Positions 11,432 to 20,613 of a stretch of 64,000 bases of DNA are shown piece after piece (position 1 is the first letter of the stretch; the number at the start of each line of letters is the position of its first letter). The notes under the pieces are model-generated. The model ran no database searches. It saw nothing but the letters and a program-made list of their open reading frames with translations, and had not been told where the DNA came from. This DNA comes from Draba incana (Eukaryota > Streptophyta > Magnoliopsida > Brassicales > Brassicaceae). The translations under genes and the position numbers were made by a program. The DNA lies in assembly GCA_963576765.1 (NCBI GenBank), contig OY755213.1, positions 32,774,218 through 32,838,217 of the forward strand. The letters are read 5' to 3'.

Positions 11432-11561
11432 TGTCGACCGACAGAGACATCAGTGTCGCTCGACACCAAGGAATAATATGTGTCGATCGACAGGCAAACC
11501 AAGTCGCTCGACGCGACCAAATCAACAGTGTCGATCGACACTACGGTCGTGTCGCTCGACA
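11432..11561. repeat. Inverted 12-mer array, 3' non-coding cluster (6 copies)
   Basis: Copies begin at 11432, 11454, 11481, 11502, 11529 and 11550 (spacing 22, 27, 21, 27, 21). Several are perfect 12-bp palindromes with a GATC core. The cluster lies downstream of the protease frame, in sequence with no coding signature. Confidence 0.9.
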
Positions 11562-12534
11562 TGACCTCCTGGTACCACATTCTCCTTCAATTTTGATTCG
11601 TTTCGTTTCCTGTTTGTTTTGTTTCACCAACCTCGGATTTAATAACACTGGGGATAGTGTTGTTTAAGTCTGGGGGAGGTAGTCGCTGACTTTTGTATTT
11701 TCTTTTGGCATTTTTGAGTTAAATTTAAAATTTTTAGAGTCAAAACCTCCTTTAGACTTGCTTTAAACAGCACTCAAGGACCATTTCCAATGCAAGTTAG
11801 CTGGTTTTACTGAGGTGGGTAACTGGAAGTGGATTGGTTTAACAGAGCGAGTTCAGACTTCTAGAGAACGCCAGAAAGATGTTGCAGACCCCACCCCTAA
11901 TGAACTCTAATCTCTTTTCTTGGGCGTTGGTAATCGCAAGACTTGATTCAGCTTCCAAACACTTGAAAGCGAGGACGGAGCGCTCTTAAAACTTCTTCCC
12001 AAATGACGAATACAACTGTCCTAGATCAAAAAGAAAAAGCCTCATGACCCTTTCTCCCACCATAGAACAATAGTAGTGAGAGCTGATCTAGTGAAGTCAT
12101 AGAGATGCCAAGGATCTAATAAAAAGTCTACAGAAAAGTGTAGTTCAAGCAGAAAAGAGCAAGTCCGAAAATCAGAAAAATCCTGAAACAAAAAGTTCAA
12201 AATGGGCAATGCATCTCTATGATATCCTTAATTGGATACAGTTTCAGAGGGAAGAGAGAGGGTGAAACGCAGGAAAGTGTTAAAGGAAGCGAAAGAATCT
12301 AGAAGGTCCAGTGATCGATATTCCCTCGATGAGACCGCACCTAATTAAACTAAAGGGGTTTGCAACTGAAAGTCTGAGATTTTCTAAGGAGTTTGGATTC
12401 AATCTGGGGGACTGCTATACTTCTAGGGAAACATCAAAGTATCACCGGATGAATTTGCAAAAGTATGTGGTTCCTAAAGGAGTGATAACATCTGTTTTGC
12501 TTAGGGACAAGCAAAAGGTTAAGTCTGGGAAAGT

Positions 12535-13666
12535 TGATATATCATGGTTTTTACCCATTTTTATACCATGATATATGTCTGTTTTATCGAGTCTTTTGGT
12601 ATTTTCTAGTCTTTGGTGTTTTATATTAGGCACAAGGACGTTTAGACTCAATTGGTGTTTACTGGAGCAATTTGGAGCTTAAAAGAATGAGCAGTCAAAG
12701 TGGCGAACTCGGAATGAAGATTCAGAGACTGTGTCGAGCGACACAGATGTTAGAATCGCTCGACACCAATGATTTGCAAGCGTCGAGCGACAGACTTAAT
12801 GGTGTCGCTCGACAGGATGTCCGCAGAAGCGCAAAGCCCAAGTTTTGAGAGTTTCCTTTCTGCACCAAAAAGCCCAGATGTTTGCAATTGGGCCCAAGAC
12901 GTGTTTGTACTCTATAAATACTTATTTTCAGTCATTGTTTAGGCTATGCTTTATTTTAGTTAGAGATTTTTATACTAGGGATTTATCTTTCATGTCTATG
13001 TCTGAGTAATTCCCTAGTTAGGTTTTAGGAATTTTTCAATGGTTTAATGAAGAGCTGTAGAGTTTGATTACTTATGGGATTTTGCATTCATATATATTAT
13101 TCTTCACCTTGATTGCTTTGAATTCTGATTTAGGCCTGAATTAGATATCCTAGGTTATTTAATAGATGAGACATCATTATTGAATTGCCTGAATTTGAAT
13201 CATAGGTGAGCAGAGATTCAATTCGCAACGACAGTTGGCTTTAGATCTCTATGAACAATCGAACCTGATCATTAAAGCTTGTTTAGATCAATCTGATTTC
13301 GCAACGACAGTTAGTTGTCTAGGGTTTAAACATAGATAATATTCGCAACGACAGTAGGTTTGTTTTACATTAGTGTTTCGAGTTCTAGATTTGCACTTCA
13401 TCAATCCCAATTGTAGTTTTATTCTGCAACTTGGATTTATTCCTGCGAATTCCCTAAAGCTTAGCGTTTGTTTCCTATTGATTTAAAGTTTCTGCAATCA
13501 TCCTGATTTATTTTCCTGCAATTTATTTACAACCTTATTTGCTTAGTTTAATCCAAAAGTCTAAATCTATTGTGCAAGCTGATTCACTGTGGATTCGATA
13601 ACCTCAAGTACTACAATCGATCTCTTAATTTGAGAGAGTAGGAAAAAGGGAAATTTGACCGTATCA
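12535..13666 (+). repeat. 3' LTR of the Athila-like element
   Basis: It starts TGATATATCATGG, ends ...CCGTATCA and is 1132 bp long. An inverted repeat at its start (ATATATCATGG with CCATGATATAT at about 12537-12577) could form a hairpin. The four-copy 12-mer cluster is at 12732-12814. It contains ~190 bp near 13450-13640 that the 5' LTR lacks. Confidence 0.9.
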
Positions 13667-13963
13667 AGGAGGAGGAGAAATTCTCCGCCAGAGAATTTTT
13701 TTTTTAAAAAAAAAATTGTAATTTCCGACGGATTTCCGACGGATACGGTATCCGTATACGGTATGCGGTATCCGGTATACGGTTACGGAATCCATCGGAA
13801 ATCCGTCATAAATCCGTCGGAACTCCGAAGTCCGACGGATTTCCGACGGATCTTCAATTTCCGACGAGATAGATCCGACGATGGAAATCCGTCGGAAACA
13901 CCCTTATTCCGACGGATTTCCGACGGTTTTGGCCGTCGGAAATCCCCTTGTTTTCTTGTAGTG
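13667..13963 (-). mobile_element. One end of a CACTA (En/Spm-type) DNA transposon
   Basis: The segment ends TTTTCTTGTAGTG at 13963, the reverse complement of the CACTACAAGAAAA terminus of plant CACTA elements. Inside it are repeated GATTTCCGACGGA / TCCGTCGGAA subterminal blocks and a TCCGGTATACGG stretch, the usual transposase-binding subterminal pattern. The opposite end is missing. The fragment begins directly at the 3' LTR boundary. Confidence 0.8.
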
Positions 13964-14290
13964 TGTTAAGAGATGGAATAGTCTCCATACGCACCGTTGG
14001 AATTGATAATGTGAGTTTTCTTTAAATCAAAAACAAATCTGTTTAGATTGTGTATAGTAAATCTGTTCGGATTGTGTATAATCAAAAACGAAACTGTTTG
14101 GATACTGTGTATATAAATCAAAAACGAATATAAAACTCGAGCACCCGAGTAATAGACTCAAGCAAACTTGATCTACGATATACTCTCGAATTTAATAAAC
14201 TAAAAGACTTACTTTTTAAAGCTATGAAGACGAGACAAATAAATAATTTTAGAGCTGTGAGTTTTATGTGTTTGAGAGCGTGAAGAATTA
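13964..14290 (+). pseudogene. Probable downstream remnant of the split DegP gene, then intergenic
   Basis: Just after the CACTA end, a frame reads LRDGIVSIRTVGIDN and meets GTGAGT at about 14011. This resembles the PDZ-region exon expected after the part interrupted at 7277. The rest to 14290 contains a short repeat (AATCTGTT.GGATTGTGTATA, twice or three times) and nothing else. Confidence 0.35.
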
Positions 14291-14480
14291 TGAGAGACGA
14301 GACCCTTTATTTATAGTTCAAGTTTGCTAAACCTTCCTTAAGACGCAGCGTGCGTTATTTTAGTGCTTCCCTTGCTGAACGGCGTGTCGGTACAAGGTTA
14401 AGCAAGACGCAAACGGCAAGACGTTGTTGTCTAGTTTCTCTACTTGGTCGGTCTCTTTTGTGGCCCAAATCAATTGGTAG
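14291..14480 (-). repeat. Relic of a U1 snRNA upstream region
   Basis: Read on the minus strand, this block shares with the two U1 loci the distal promoter segment (GCAAACGGCAAGAC, GAACGGCGTGTCGG-like) and a TATAAATA followed by GGGTCTCGTCTC. The USE box (TCCCACATYG) and its spacer are missing and no U1 body follows. It looks like an internally deleted promoter copy. Function is unlikely. Confidence 0.55.
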
Positions 14481-15827
14481 TATAACAAGGACAAACTAAT
14501 TCCTTCACCGATGTTTTCTACAAAATAAGAATTGAACAATTTACTACATTTTTTTTTTTTGAGGGCAGTTTGTCTATCTAGAAGACTAGAACATTAGAAG
14601 GGGATTAAAGTTACTGCCCGCATGATGTGGATTGCATGTCCAACACAATAATATACACAATTGTAGAAGACGAATTGTAAGAGTTGAATATTTAACAAAG
14701 TGATCAAAATGAAAGTAATTTAGCCAGCGATTCAAAAAACAAAAAAAAGTAAGAAAAAGAAATGACCTAAAGGCAAAAGTTCGTTTATTTCCTTTACTAC
14801 TGTGAGAGCGTACGTATACACTAGATTTCCACTTGAATGTCCTTAGTTCGTGAATTCAAGTGGAATGCATATGTAGCTCCTCAAATCCTTAAAATATGTA
14901 TTGTTTAGTCGTGTATATTAAACAAAAGGTGGATAGTCATTTTCTTTTGCAAAAAGGCATGAATATTTATTATATAGTTTTGAGAACATTTAATATATAG
15001 TTGGTGATTAGTCATGTTTATTCGAAGTTTATGAAAAAAGTGGAGCCTTCGAGTGGCTTACAAATAAATTGCATTGGAGAATAGGATGAACAATATCTAT
15101 CGCAGGTTCGCAACTATTTTTACTTTTTTCCTAGAAGAAAAGCAAAATCACTTTGAGAAAGCTAATGGGTTATTTTTTATTTTTTTATATATCTTAATGT
15201 TGTAAGATATCTATATTTGAAGGTTGAAATTAGATTAGTGATTTATTAGCAGCAACCAAAAAATCCACTGAAATCGTAGTCACTAATCCAAAAAAGAGTG
15301 TATGGTCAAGATATCTAAGATAGTAATTTTAAATTAAGACTACAAAATGAGCTTCTAATTAATGAAAGCAGGTAGATATTTTTGTTAGAAGACAATAGAT
15401 GTTAACAAGTGCATAATTCAAATGATTAATGTGTTGGCGAGGAGATAAATTTGGTTGTGGGATATAAGCTGAAGCAATACTACATAAAAACAATAGTAAG
15501 AACTGAACTTGTTATTAATATATACCATCAACACTGGTCTAATCCATATTATACCTAATCACGTCCATAACAAATAAAAAGCTTTACAAATATATATTTA
15601 CACTTGTTAATTTAATTTCTTCTGAATTGTACTTATAGAACTTATATATACACGTGCAAGTTCATAGTATAACTTGAACAAACGAGGAAACAAAAAGTAC
15701 AACGTGTGAACACACTTGCAAAACCTAGTTCAGAATAACATCTCAACAAGTGTCATTCTATTCATGTGATTATGTGTTTGGTTTATTTGCAGAATTATAC
15801 AAGGTTGAGTCTAGTAGACTTTACACA
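14481..15827. other. Intergenic, nothing recognised
   Basis: AT-rich. No ORF, terminal repeat or RNA gene could be supported over about 1.3 kb. Confidence 0.4.
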
Positions 15828-16769
15828 CCATCTGACTTTTTTCTCTCTCGTCCTTGGTCGCCGCTCTACTCGCCCAGATCTGTGATTTGCTTCGACCGGT
15901 GGTGGGCGGCTCCGATAGCGCCACCGCCGGTCCCAGTCCTTTCTTCTTCTAGGTATTTGCGGCATGCCTCCGGTGGAATTCAAGCTTAGAGTTTGTTGCA
16001 GTAGCGAGTGGAGCTTTGTTGAGATCTTCTCTTTGGGAGTTCCTGATTAGCTCTGTGATGATGCTCAATGCCATGTTCTAAGTTCCATCCGTGGTTTGGC
16101 TTGGGTTTTTGTTGTGTGAGATTGCAAAAGGTGGAACAAGATTATTGGTTTCGGATCATGGTTTTGTTGCCTCGCCTGTTTTCTTCTCTCTTTTGTCTTG
16201 TTTTTCTATCGTTCTTTCTAGGTTCGGCCGCAGGCCAGTCGGGTTCCGGTTTGGTGTGTTCTTGTGTGATGGGGTTCGCTCTTTGTTTCTACACAAGAGA
16301 TCTGGTCGTGATCTTCCTCATTTGTTCAGGCTTCTTCCCAGGCGTCTTCAAGTATTTCGCCGTTTCCGGATGTTAGGTAGTGTCCTAGATCGTCTAGGGT
16401 TCTTTGTCCGGTTTAGATTCCTATAGTTTGCTTAGAGAGGTAGTATTATTCATCATAAGAGGATCCGTTTATCGTTAATTGAGTCTCTTTGCTCATTCGG
16501 TAGGCTTTCGTGGTAGGATTCTAAGCTTGAGAGTGTTTGTTTTGGCGAGGTGTTTGTGCGATTTGGAACCGTTTTTGTTTTTGTTTCATTTCTTTTTTCA
16601 ATCTTTGTAGTCTTTGTTTCTGATTGTTAGTTTAATTTTGTCTCCCTTTCGCAGGGCTTAAGAACTCCGGGGCTAATTCGTTAGTCGCTGGCTTATGTAT
16701 TTCACCTTATGTATTTCATCTTATGTATTTCACCGTGATCTTAATAAAATTTACTAGGTGGAAAAAAAA
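15828..16769 (+). mobile_element. Non-autonomous poly(A) retroposon, Sadhu-like
   Basis: The 12-bp sequence AGACTTTACACA occurs at 15816-15827 and again at 16770-16781, a perfect target-site duplication. Between them is 942 bp with a GC-richer 5' part (starting within CTCTCTCGTCCTTGG), no long ORF, an AATAAA signal near 16743 and a short A-tail ending at 16769. The last bases before the tail (TTTACTAGGTGG) resemble plant L1 LINE 3' ends. Size, lack of coding capacity and poly(A) fit the Sadhu retroposons described in Arabidopsis, presumably mobilised by LINE machinery. An internally deleted LINE is the alternative. Confidence 0.75.
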
Positions 16770-16781
16770 AGACTTTACACA

Positions 16782-17300
16782 ATTATATGATAGGGAATGA
16801 GTCACGGGCTTATTTATAATAGCAAATATTGGTATGTCATTGTTGAAGTTGTCAGGCTATTTACTTTACTTATTATTATTATTATTGTGTGGTGATCCTT
16901 TGTTTAGCATATGACGTATATAATAAATTAAAAAAGCTTATAAGGACCACAATAATAATAAACGATCCAATTGACAACCCAAGCACTACTCACTTAAAAT
17001 GAAAAAAAATGAAAAAAATTGAAAAAATAATATATCAAGATGTAAAAATGGTTTTAAGTGGGATCATTGTAGCTTTTGAAGAAAGCACGTCAAGACAACG
17101 CAACAGTTAAAAGTAAAACAAGAGCAATTATTTTACTTTTCTTTGTGTAATTTATATCTACAAATAAAGCAGAAAAAAGAAAAAAAAAAACAGAGTAGCA
17201 TAAATGTTGAAGGTGATTGGTTGATGAAACTAAAGTTGCTATTTACACTTGTAGTTCATATATTGTCTCTCTTATCTTTCTCTTTCTTCAAGTGTTTGTG
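16782..17300. promoter_or_regulatory. NF-YA2 upstream region
   Basis: AT-rich DNA between the retroposon and the NF-YA2 leader. No single motif stands out well enough to call. Confidence 0.3.
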
Positions 17301-17310
17301 TTGTGTGTGA

Positions 17311-17352
17311 ATGAATCTCTGTTTCTTGATATGGAACCGACATGGCTCCTAA
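17311..17352 (+). CDS. uORF in the NF-YA2 leader
   Basis: ATG at 17311 opens a 13-codon frame (MNLCFLIWNRHGS) ending at TAA 17350-17352, in the first 5'UTR exon of NF-YA2. An upstream ORF here would reduce initiation at the main start. Coding use is inferred from position only. Confidence 0.4.
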   Translation: MNLCFLIWNRHGS

Positions 17353-17414
17353 CAATTTGGCTTTTCTCTGCCTCTTCCTAGGAATCTGAATCTCCCTTTC
17401 TCACTCCCATCTGT

Positions 17415-17800
17415 GTAAGTTTCTTTCATCAATCTCTTTTCTTTTACATAGGTTTTGGTGTGTTTGATTTTGACCAACATTTGATCTTCTTTTTGGACCT
17501 TGTTTACTATTGGGGAGTCTTGTCTAGTGTTTGGTTAGCTAAAAAAGATTTAAGTATCTGTGTCTTATCTTCTCGTTTTACACAAATTTTGTTTCTTACT
17601 TTACACAACAAGTTTGTCTCTTGATGATGATTCACATATGGGTTTTGTCATTCGTGTGGTTTTGCGTAATACCCAATCCCAAAGTTCTTACCTTTCTTTT
17701 ACTAACAATTTTTCTAAATTCGGTTTGAAATTCGACAAAGATTTTCACATCGAAGTCTTATTTACTTTGTTGACATTTTTTTCTTGCTTATTTTCCACAG
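17415..17800 (+). other. 5'UTR intron of NF-YA2
   Basis: GTAAGT donor at 17415 and TTTTCCACAG acceptor ending at 17800, with a T-rich interior. It separates the leader exon from the exon carrying the start codon at 17863. Leader introns are usual in NF-YA genes. Confidence 0.65.
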
Positions 17801-17862
17801 GAACAAATCTTTCAACACCAAATCTTGACTTGCTTAGTCTCTTGTTTTTTCACTTTTTGGAG

Positions 17863-19068
17863 ATGGCTATGCAAACTATGAGAGAAGGTATTGTCTCTTC
17901 TCCACAGATTTCTTGGTGGAATAGTTTTGGATCTCAGCCTTTAGCTCCGGAGAGTCTCGCCGGAGATTCTGACTCTTTCGCCGGAGTTAAGGTCGGATCT
18001 GCCGGAGAGACAACAGAACATGGTGTTGATAAACAGAGCAACTCTGTTTCTCACTTTGCTTTCTCACTTGGTAAGTTCCTTTTGTTTTTTCTTTGATTGC
18101 CTTAAATGGATGGTTCTAGTGAAATTTCTAAATTTCCCAAAGTAATTTTTTTTAGAAATATGTTTTAGTAGTTTTAGGTGTGAAAGGGAAACTAAAATTG
18201 CAATTTGTACTGTTTTTAGGTGATGCAAAGAGTTCAAGAGTAGTACCAAAGCATCATGGAGTTGCTTTTTCAAGGCAAACACCTTGCTTGGAACTTGGAT
18301 TTACTCAGCCACCGGTACACTTATCCGCATTTAAAAACATCTAAAAAATAACCATATGATCAATTTTCTTTAATTTATTTCTGAGTTAAGTCTTTTCTTG
18401 TTGGATGTTTATTTTTGGTTATTTAGATGTACTCAAAGTCTCCTTATGTGGAACAACAATACTATGGAATTGTTTCAGCCTATGGATCTCAAAGCAGAGT
18501 AATGCTTCCATTAAACATGGAAACAGAAGATGGACCAATCTATGTGAACTCAAAGCAATACCATGGAATCATAAGGCGACGCCAATCCCGTGCAAAGGCT
18601 GCTGCTGTTCTTGAACAGAACAAATTGACTAGTAGCAGATGCCGTAAGGTAAATTATAACATATCAAAAACTATTTGATACATTTGTTACAAATTAATTC
18701 CAATTATTATTTTTGTTTTGGGACTTATGTTATGTATATTTCAGCCATATATGCATCATTCGCGCCATCTCCATGCATTGCGCCGTCCTAGAGGATCCGG
18801 TGGGAGATTCTTGAACACTAAAAGTCAGAACTTGGAAAAAAGTGGAATCAATGCAAAAAAAGCTGATGAAACTAACTCGCAGAATTCTGAAGTTCTTCAT
18901 CCGGAAAACGGGACGATAAACTTATCGAATGGACTAAATGTTTCCGTATCAGAAGTTACAAGCATGAACTACTTGCTAAATTCTTCAGTCCATTCTCGTG
19001 GTGGCATGGTAATGCCTAGTAAGTGGATTGCAGCAATGGATAATGGCTGCTGCAATTTCAAAACCTGA
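17863..19068 (+). CDS. NF-YA2: Nuclear transcription factor Y subunit A (NF-YA2)
   Basis: NF-YA is the sequence-specific subunit of the NF-Y trimer that binds CCAAT boxes in the nucleus. Four coding exons with phase-consistent GT-AG introns: 17863-18070, 18220-18314, 18427-18648 and 18745-19068, giving 282 aa. The N-terminal third has FGSQPLAPESLAGDSDSFAG, typical of the NF-YA2/NF-YA10 pair. The conserved core has the NF-YB/NF-YC-binding helix (IYVNSKQYHGIIRRRQSRAK at about residue 140) and the CCAAT-binding helix (YMHHSRHLHALRRPRGSGGR). The start was chosen because MAMQT is the family N-terminus and follows the leader intron. A miR169 site lies in the 3'UTR. NF-YA10 is the main alternative, but neighbouring genes favour NF-YA2. 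The gene appears intact. Confidence 0.93.
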
Positions 19069-19202
19069 TCCTTTACCTTTGTTTCTCAGTCTAAACGGAG
19101 AAAGAAAGAAGAAAACTCTTGATCTTGAATCAGGACAATGAGTTTTTTTTCTTTCTTGGTTTAAAGGATTTTTTCCTTTTTGCCATTCTATTTGACTGTG
19201 AA

Positions 19203-19223
19203 CAGGCAAATCATCTTTGGCTC
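19203..19223 (+). promoter_or_regulatory. miR169 target site in the NF-YA2 3'UTR
   Basis: The 21 bases at 19203-19223 include GGCAAATCATCTTTGGCT, which pairs with miR169 apart from G:U and end mismatches. miR169 cleaves plant NF-YA mRNAs at this place in the 3'UTR. The site is about 135 bp after the stop codon. Confidence 0.85.
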
Positions 19224-19689
19224 ATTCTCTATTAAGGTTTCTTTCCCTGAAATAAACCTTGATTTATCCCACTGTATATAATAGTAGTTAAAATCTGTGA
19301 AAGAACAAATGATGGGTTTGGTTAAACTAAACCGACAATTGTTCAAACTACTTTAATTTGTGTGTGTGTGGAAACTCTATTATCTGGTTTTCTGATCTTG
19401 CATGTGTGTGTTTGTATGTTTATGAAACAATTTGTAAGAACTTTTAAGTTATGTGGCTTATGTAACATAATTTCTTTAGCAACCTTAATGTTTAGCAAAC
19501 TGTTATGTTTTTATGTTTAGCAAAAAAAAAAAAAACATATTTTGTATATTTAGTCGAATTTATGTCATTATTTGCTTATCTCTATAAATACCCAATTAGA
19601 GATTTCCGGACTTTTTATATGATTTGTCTTGAGAAGATTTTTAGTTTCACAACCAAGTTGTCTAGGGTTTACTCCGATAACTATAAGCA

Positions 19690-19866
19690 ATGGATCCCAA
19701 AGACTTGAGTCACACGACGAAACATGAAGAAGAATCGAGCAAGTTGATGGATCATGCAACAGAGCCAATGAAGAAATCATCGGTCAAGCGTAAGGCCGAG
19801 TCCGACCCTGCGGAGGATATCGAAGAGAGCAACTCTCACGATGAGCTCAAAGGACATGGAAGATGA
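19690..19866 (+). pseudogene. Truncated cystatin-related paralogue (exon 1 only)
   Basis: The leader TTGTCTAGGGTTTACTCCGAT and the ORF from ATG 19690 parallel the intact cystatin-like exon 1 at 30174. Shared features are the K-R-K-A-[DE]-S-D-P-A-E segment followed by an acidic EESN/EESD stretch. After 58 codons (RKAESDPAEDIEESNSH) the similarity ends and a TGA follows, before the conserved NDEFLHATWWTAPEWD block. No exon 2 or 3 is found here. Downstream sequence (19870-19938) resembles the flank at about 32020-32140, so this is a truncated member of the dispersed family. Confidence 0.65.
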
Positions 19867-19938
19867 AGTCAGATCGTTAATCTACTGATGTGTAAACATT
19901 TTAACTTGATACTACGACACTTCCTTTGTGTTGCCAAT

Positions 19939-20609
19939 GGGGATGATTGGTTGGCTTGTAAAATGTACTTAAAGCCTAATTTTTTTTTACAGCCTTAAGT
20001 GTCACCAATCAGGCTTTTAAATGATTTTGAAAACTACAGCTCAAACAAAAAAATGGTCTGTAACTCTATTATTTCCTACAACCATATTTTTCATGCTTTA
20101 GAAAAAATAAGAGGCTGTACGATTACTTGTTTCCTTTCTTTTTTCGTTCCTTCAATTTTTTTATATTCTCAATTTTTTTTCCTGTGATTTCTATGTATTG
20201 TAAATTTGTATAACACATTTTTTTATAAACCATTTGTGTTATCTTACGTACCATATTTACCCCTGATATGTTATAAAATATGTATGCATACTACATTTCA
20301 GAAATAATATTTTTTATGGTGAATGCATTTCAGAAATAATATTATATATTTAGTAGTTATCTAAAATAAATGTTCATATTCATTATTTTTAGTTAAATAT
20401 TTTCCATATATACAGTATGATATAAATATGATATGTTTTAGTTTGTAAATTTAAAATAATAAAAATTAGTCTACATCATACATCTAATACTTACCAATCG
20501 TACTTTAAGTTTAAAAAATGACAGCAAAAATTCTACAGCTACAGCAAAAACGTCTACAGACCAAATCCTACAACAAAAAATTTACAGCTACAGTCCAACC
20601 AATCACCCC
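19939..20609. mobile_element. MITE 1 (GGGG-TGATTGGTTGG family, 4-bp TSD)
   Basis: The left end GGGGATGATTGGTTGG and right end CCAACCAATCACCCC are inverted repeats flanked by CAAT (19935-19938 and 20610-20613). Internal sequence is AT-rich with CTACAGCTACAGCAAAA blocks near the right end. A paralogous empty site, with one CAAT and the same flanks, is at about 32118-32150 in this window. Together they define a 671-bp insertion with a 4-bp duplication. Superfamily unassigned. Confidence 0.8.
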
Positions 20610-20613
20610 CAAT

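Larger units (their letters stand above)
7278..13666 (+). mobile_element. Athila-like Ty3/gypsy LTR retrotransposon, gag-protease only
   Basis: Two direct long terminal repeats (7278-8223 and 12535-13666) bound a 4.3-kb interior. Five bases after the 5' LTR is TGGCACCATTGCCGGGGA at 8229-8246, a near match to the tRNA-Asp primer-binding site used by Athila elements. The interior encodes an Athila-type Gag and an aspartic protease. Reverse transcriptase, RNase H and integrase are absent: from about 11.1 to 12.5 kb there is only non-coding DNA with three AAGTCTGGG(GGAG) polypurine-like blocks (about 11141, 11666, 12520). The element therefore depended on another element for reverse transcription and integration. 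No 5-bp target duplication is seen, because the 3' side abuts a CACTA fragment. Confidence 0.9.

Noticed and set aside
11329..11580. Minus-strand ORF with VSIDTVDLVASSD repeats
   Set aside because: It is only the palindromic 12-mer array translated on the other strand in non-coding DNA.
15750..16426. Overlapping 79-, 102- and 111-aa ORFs
   Set aside because: They lie inside the Sadhu-like retroposon, disagree in frame and show no domain. GC-richer sequence explains the open frames.
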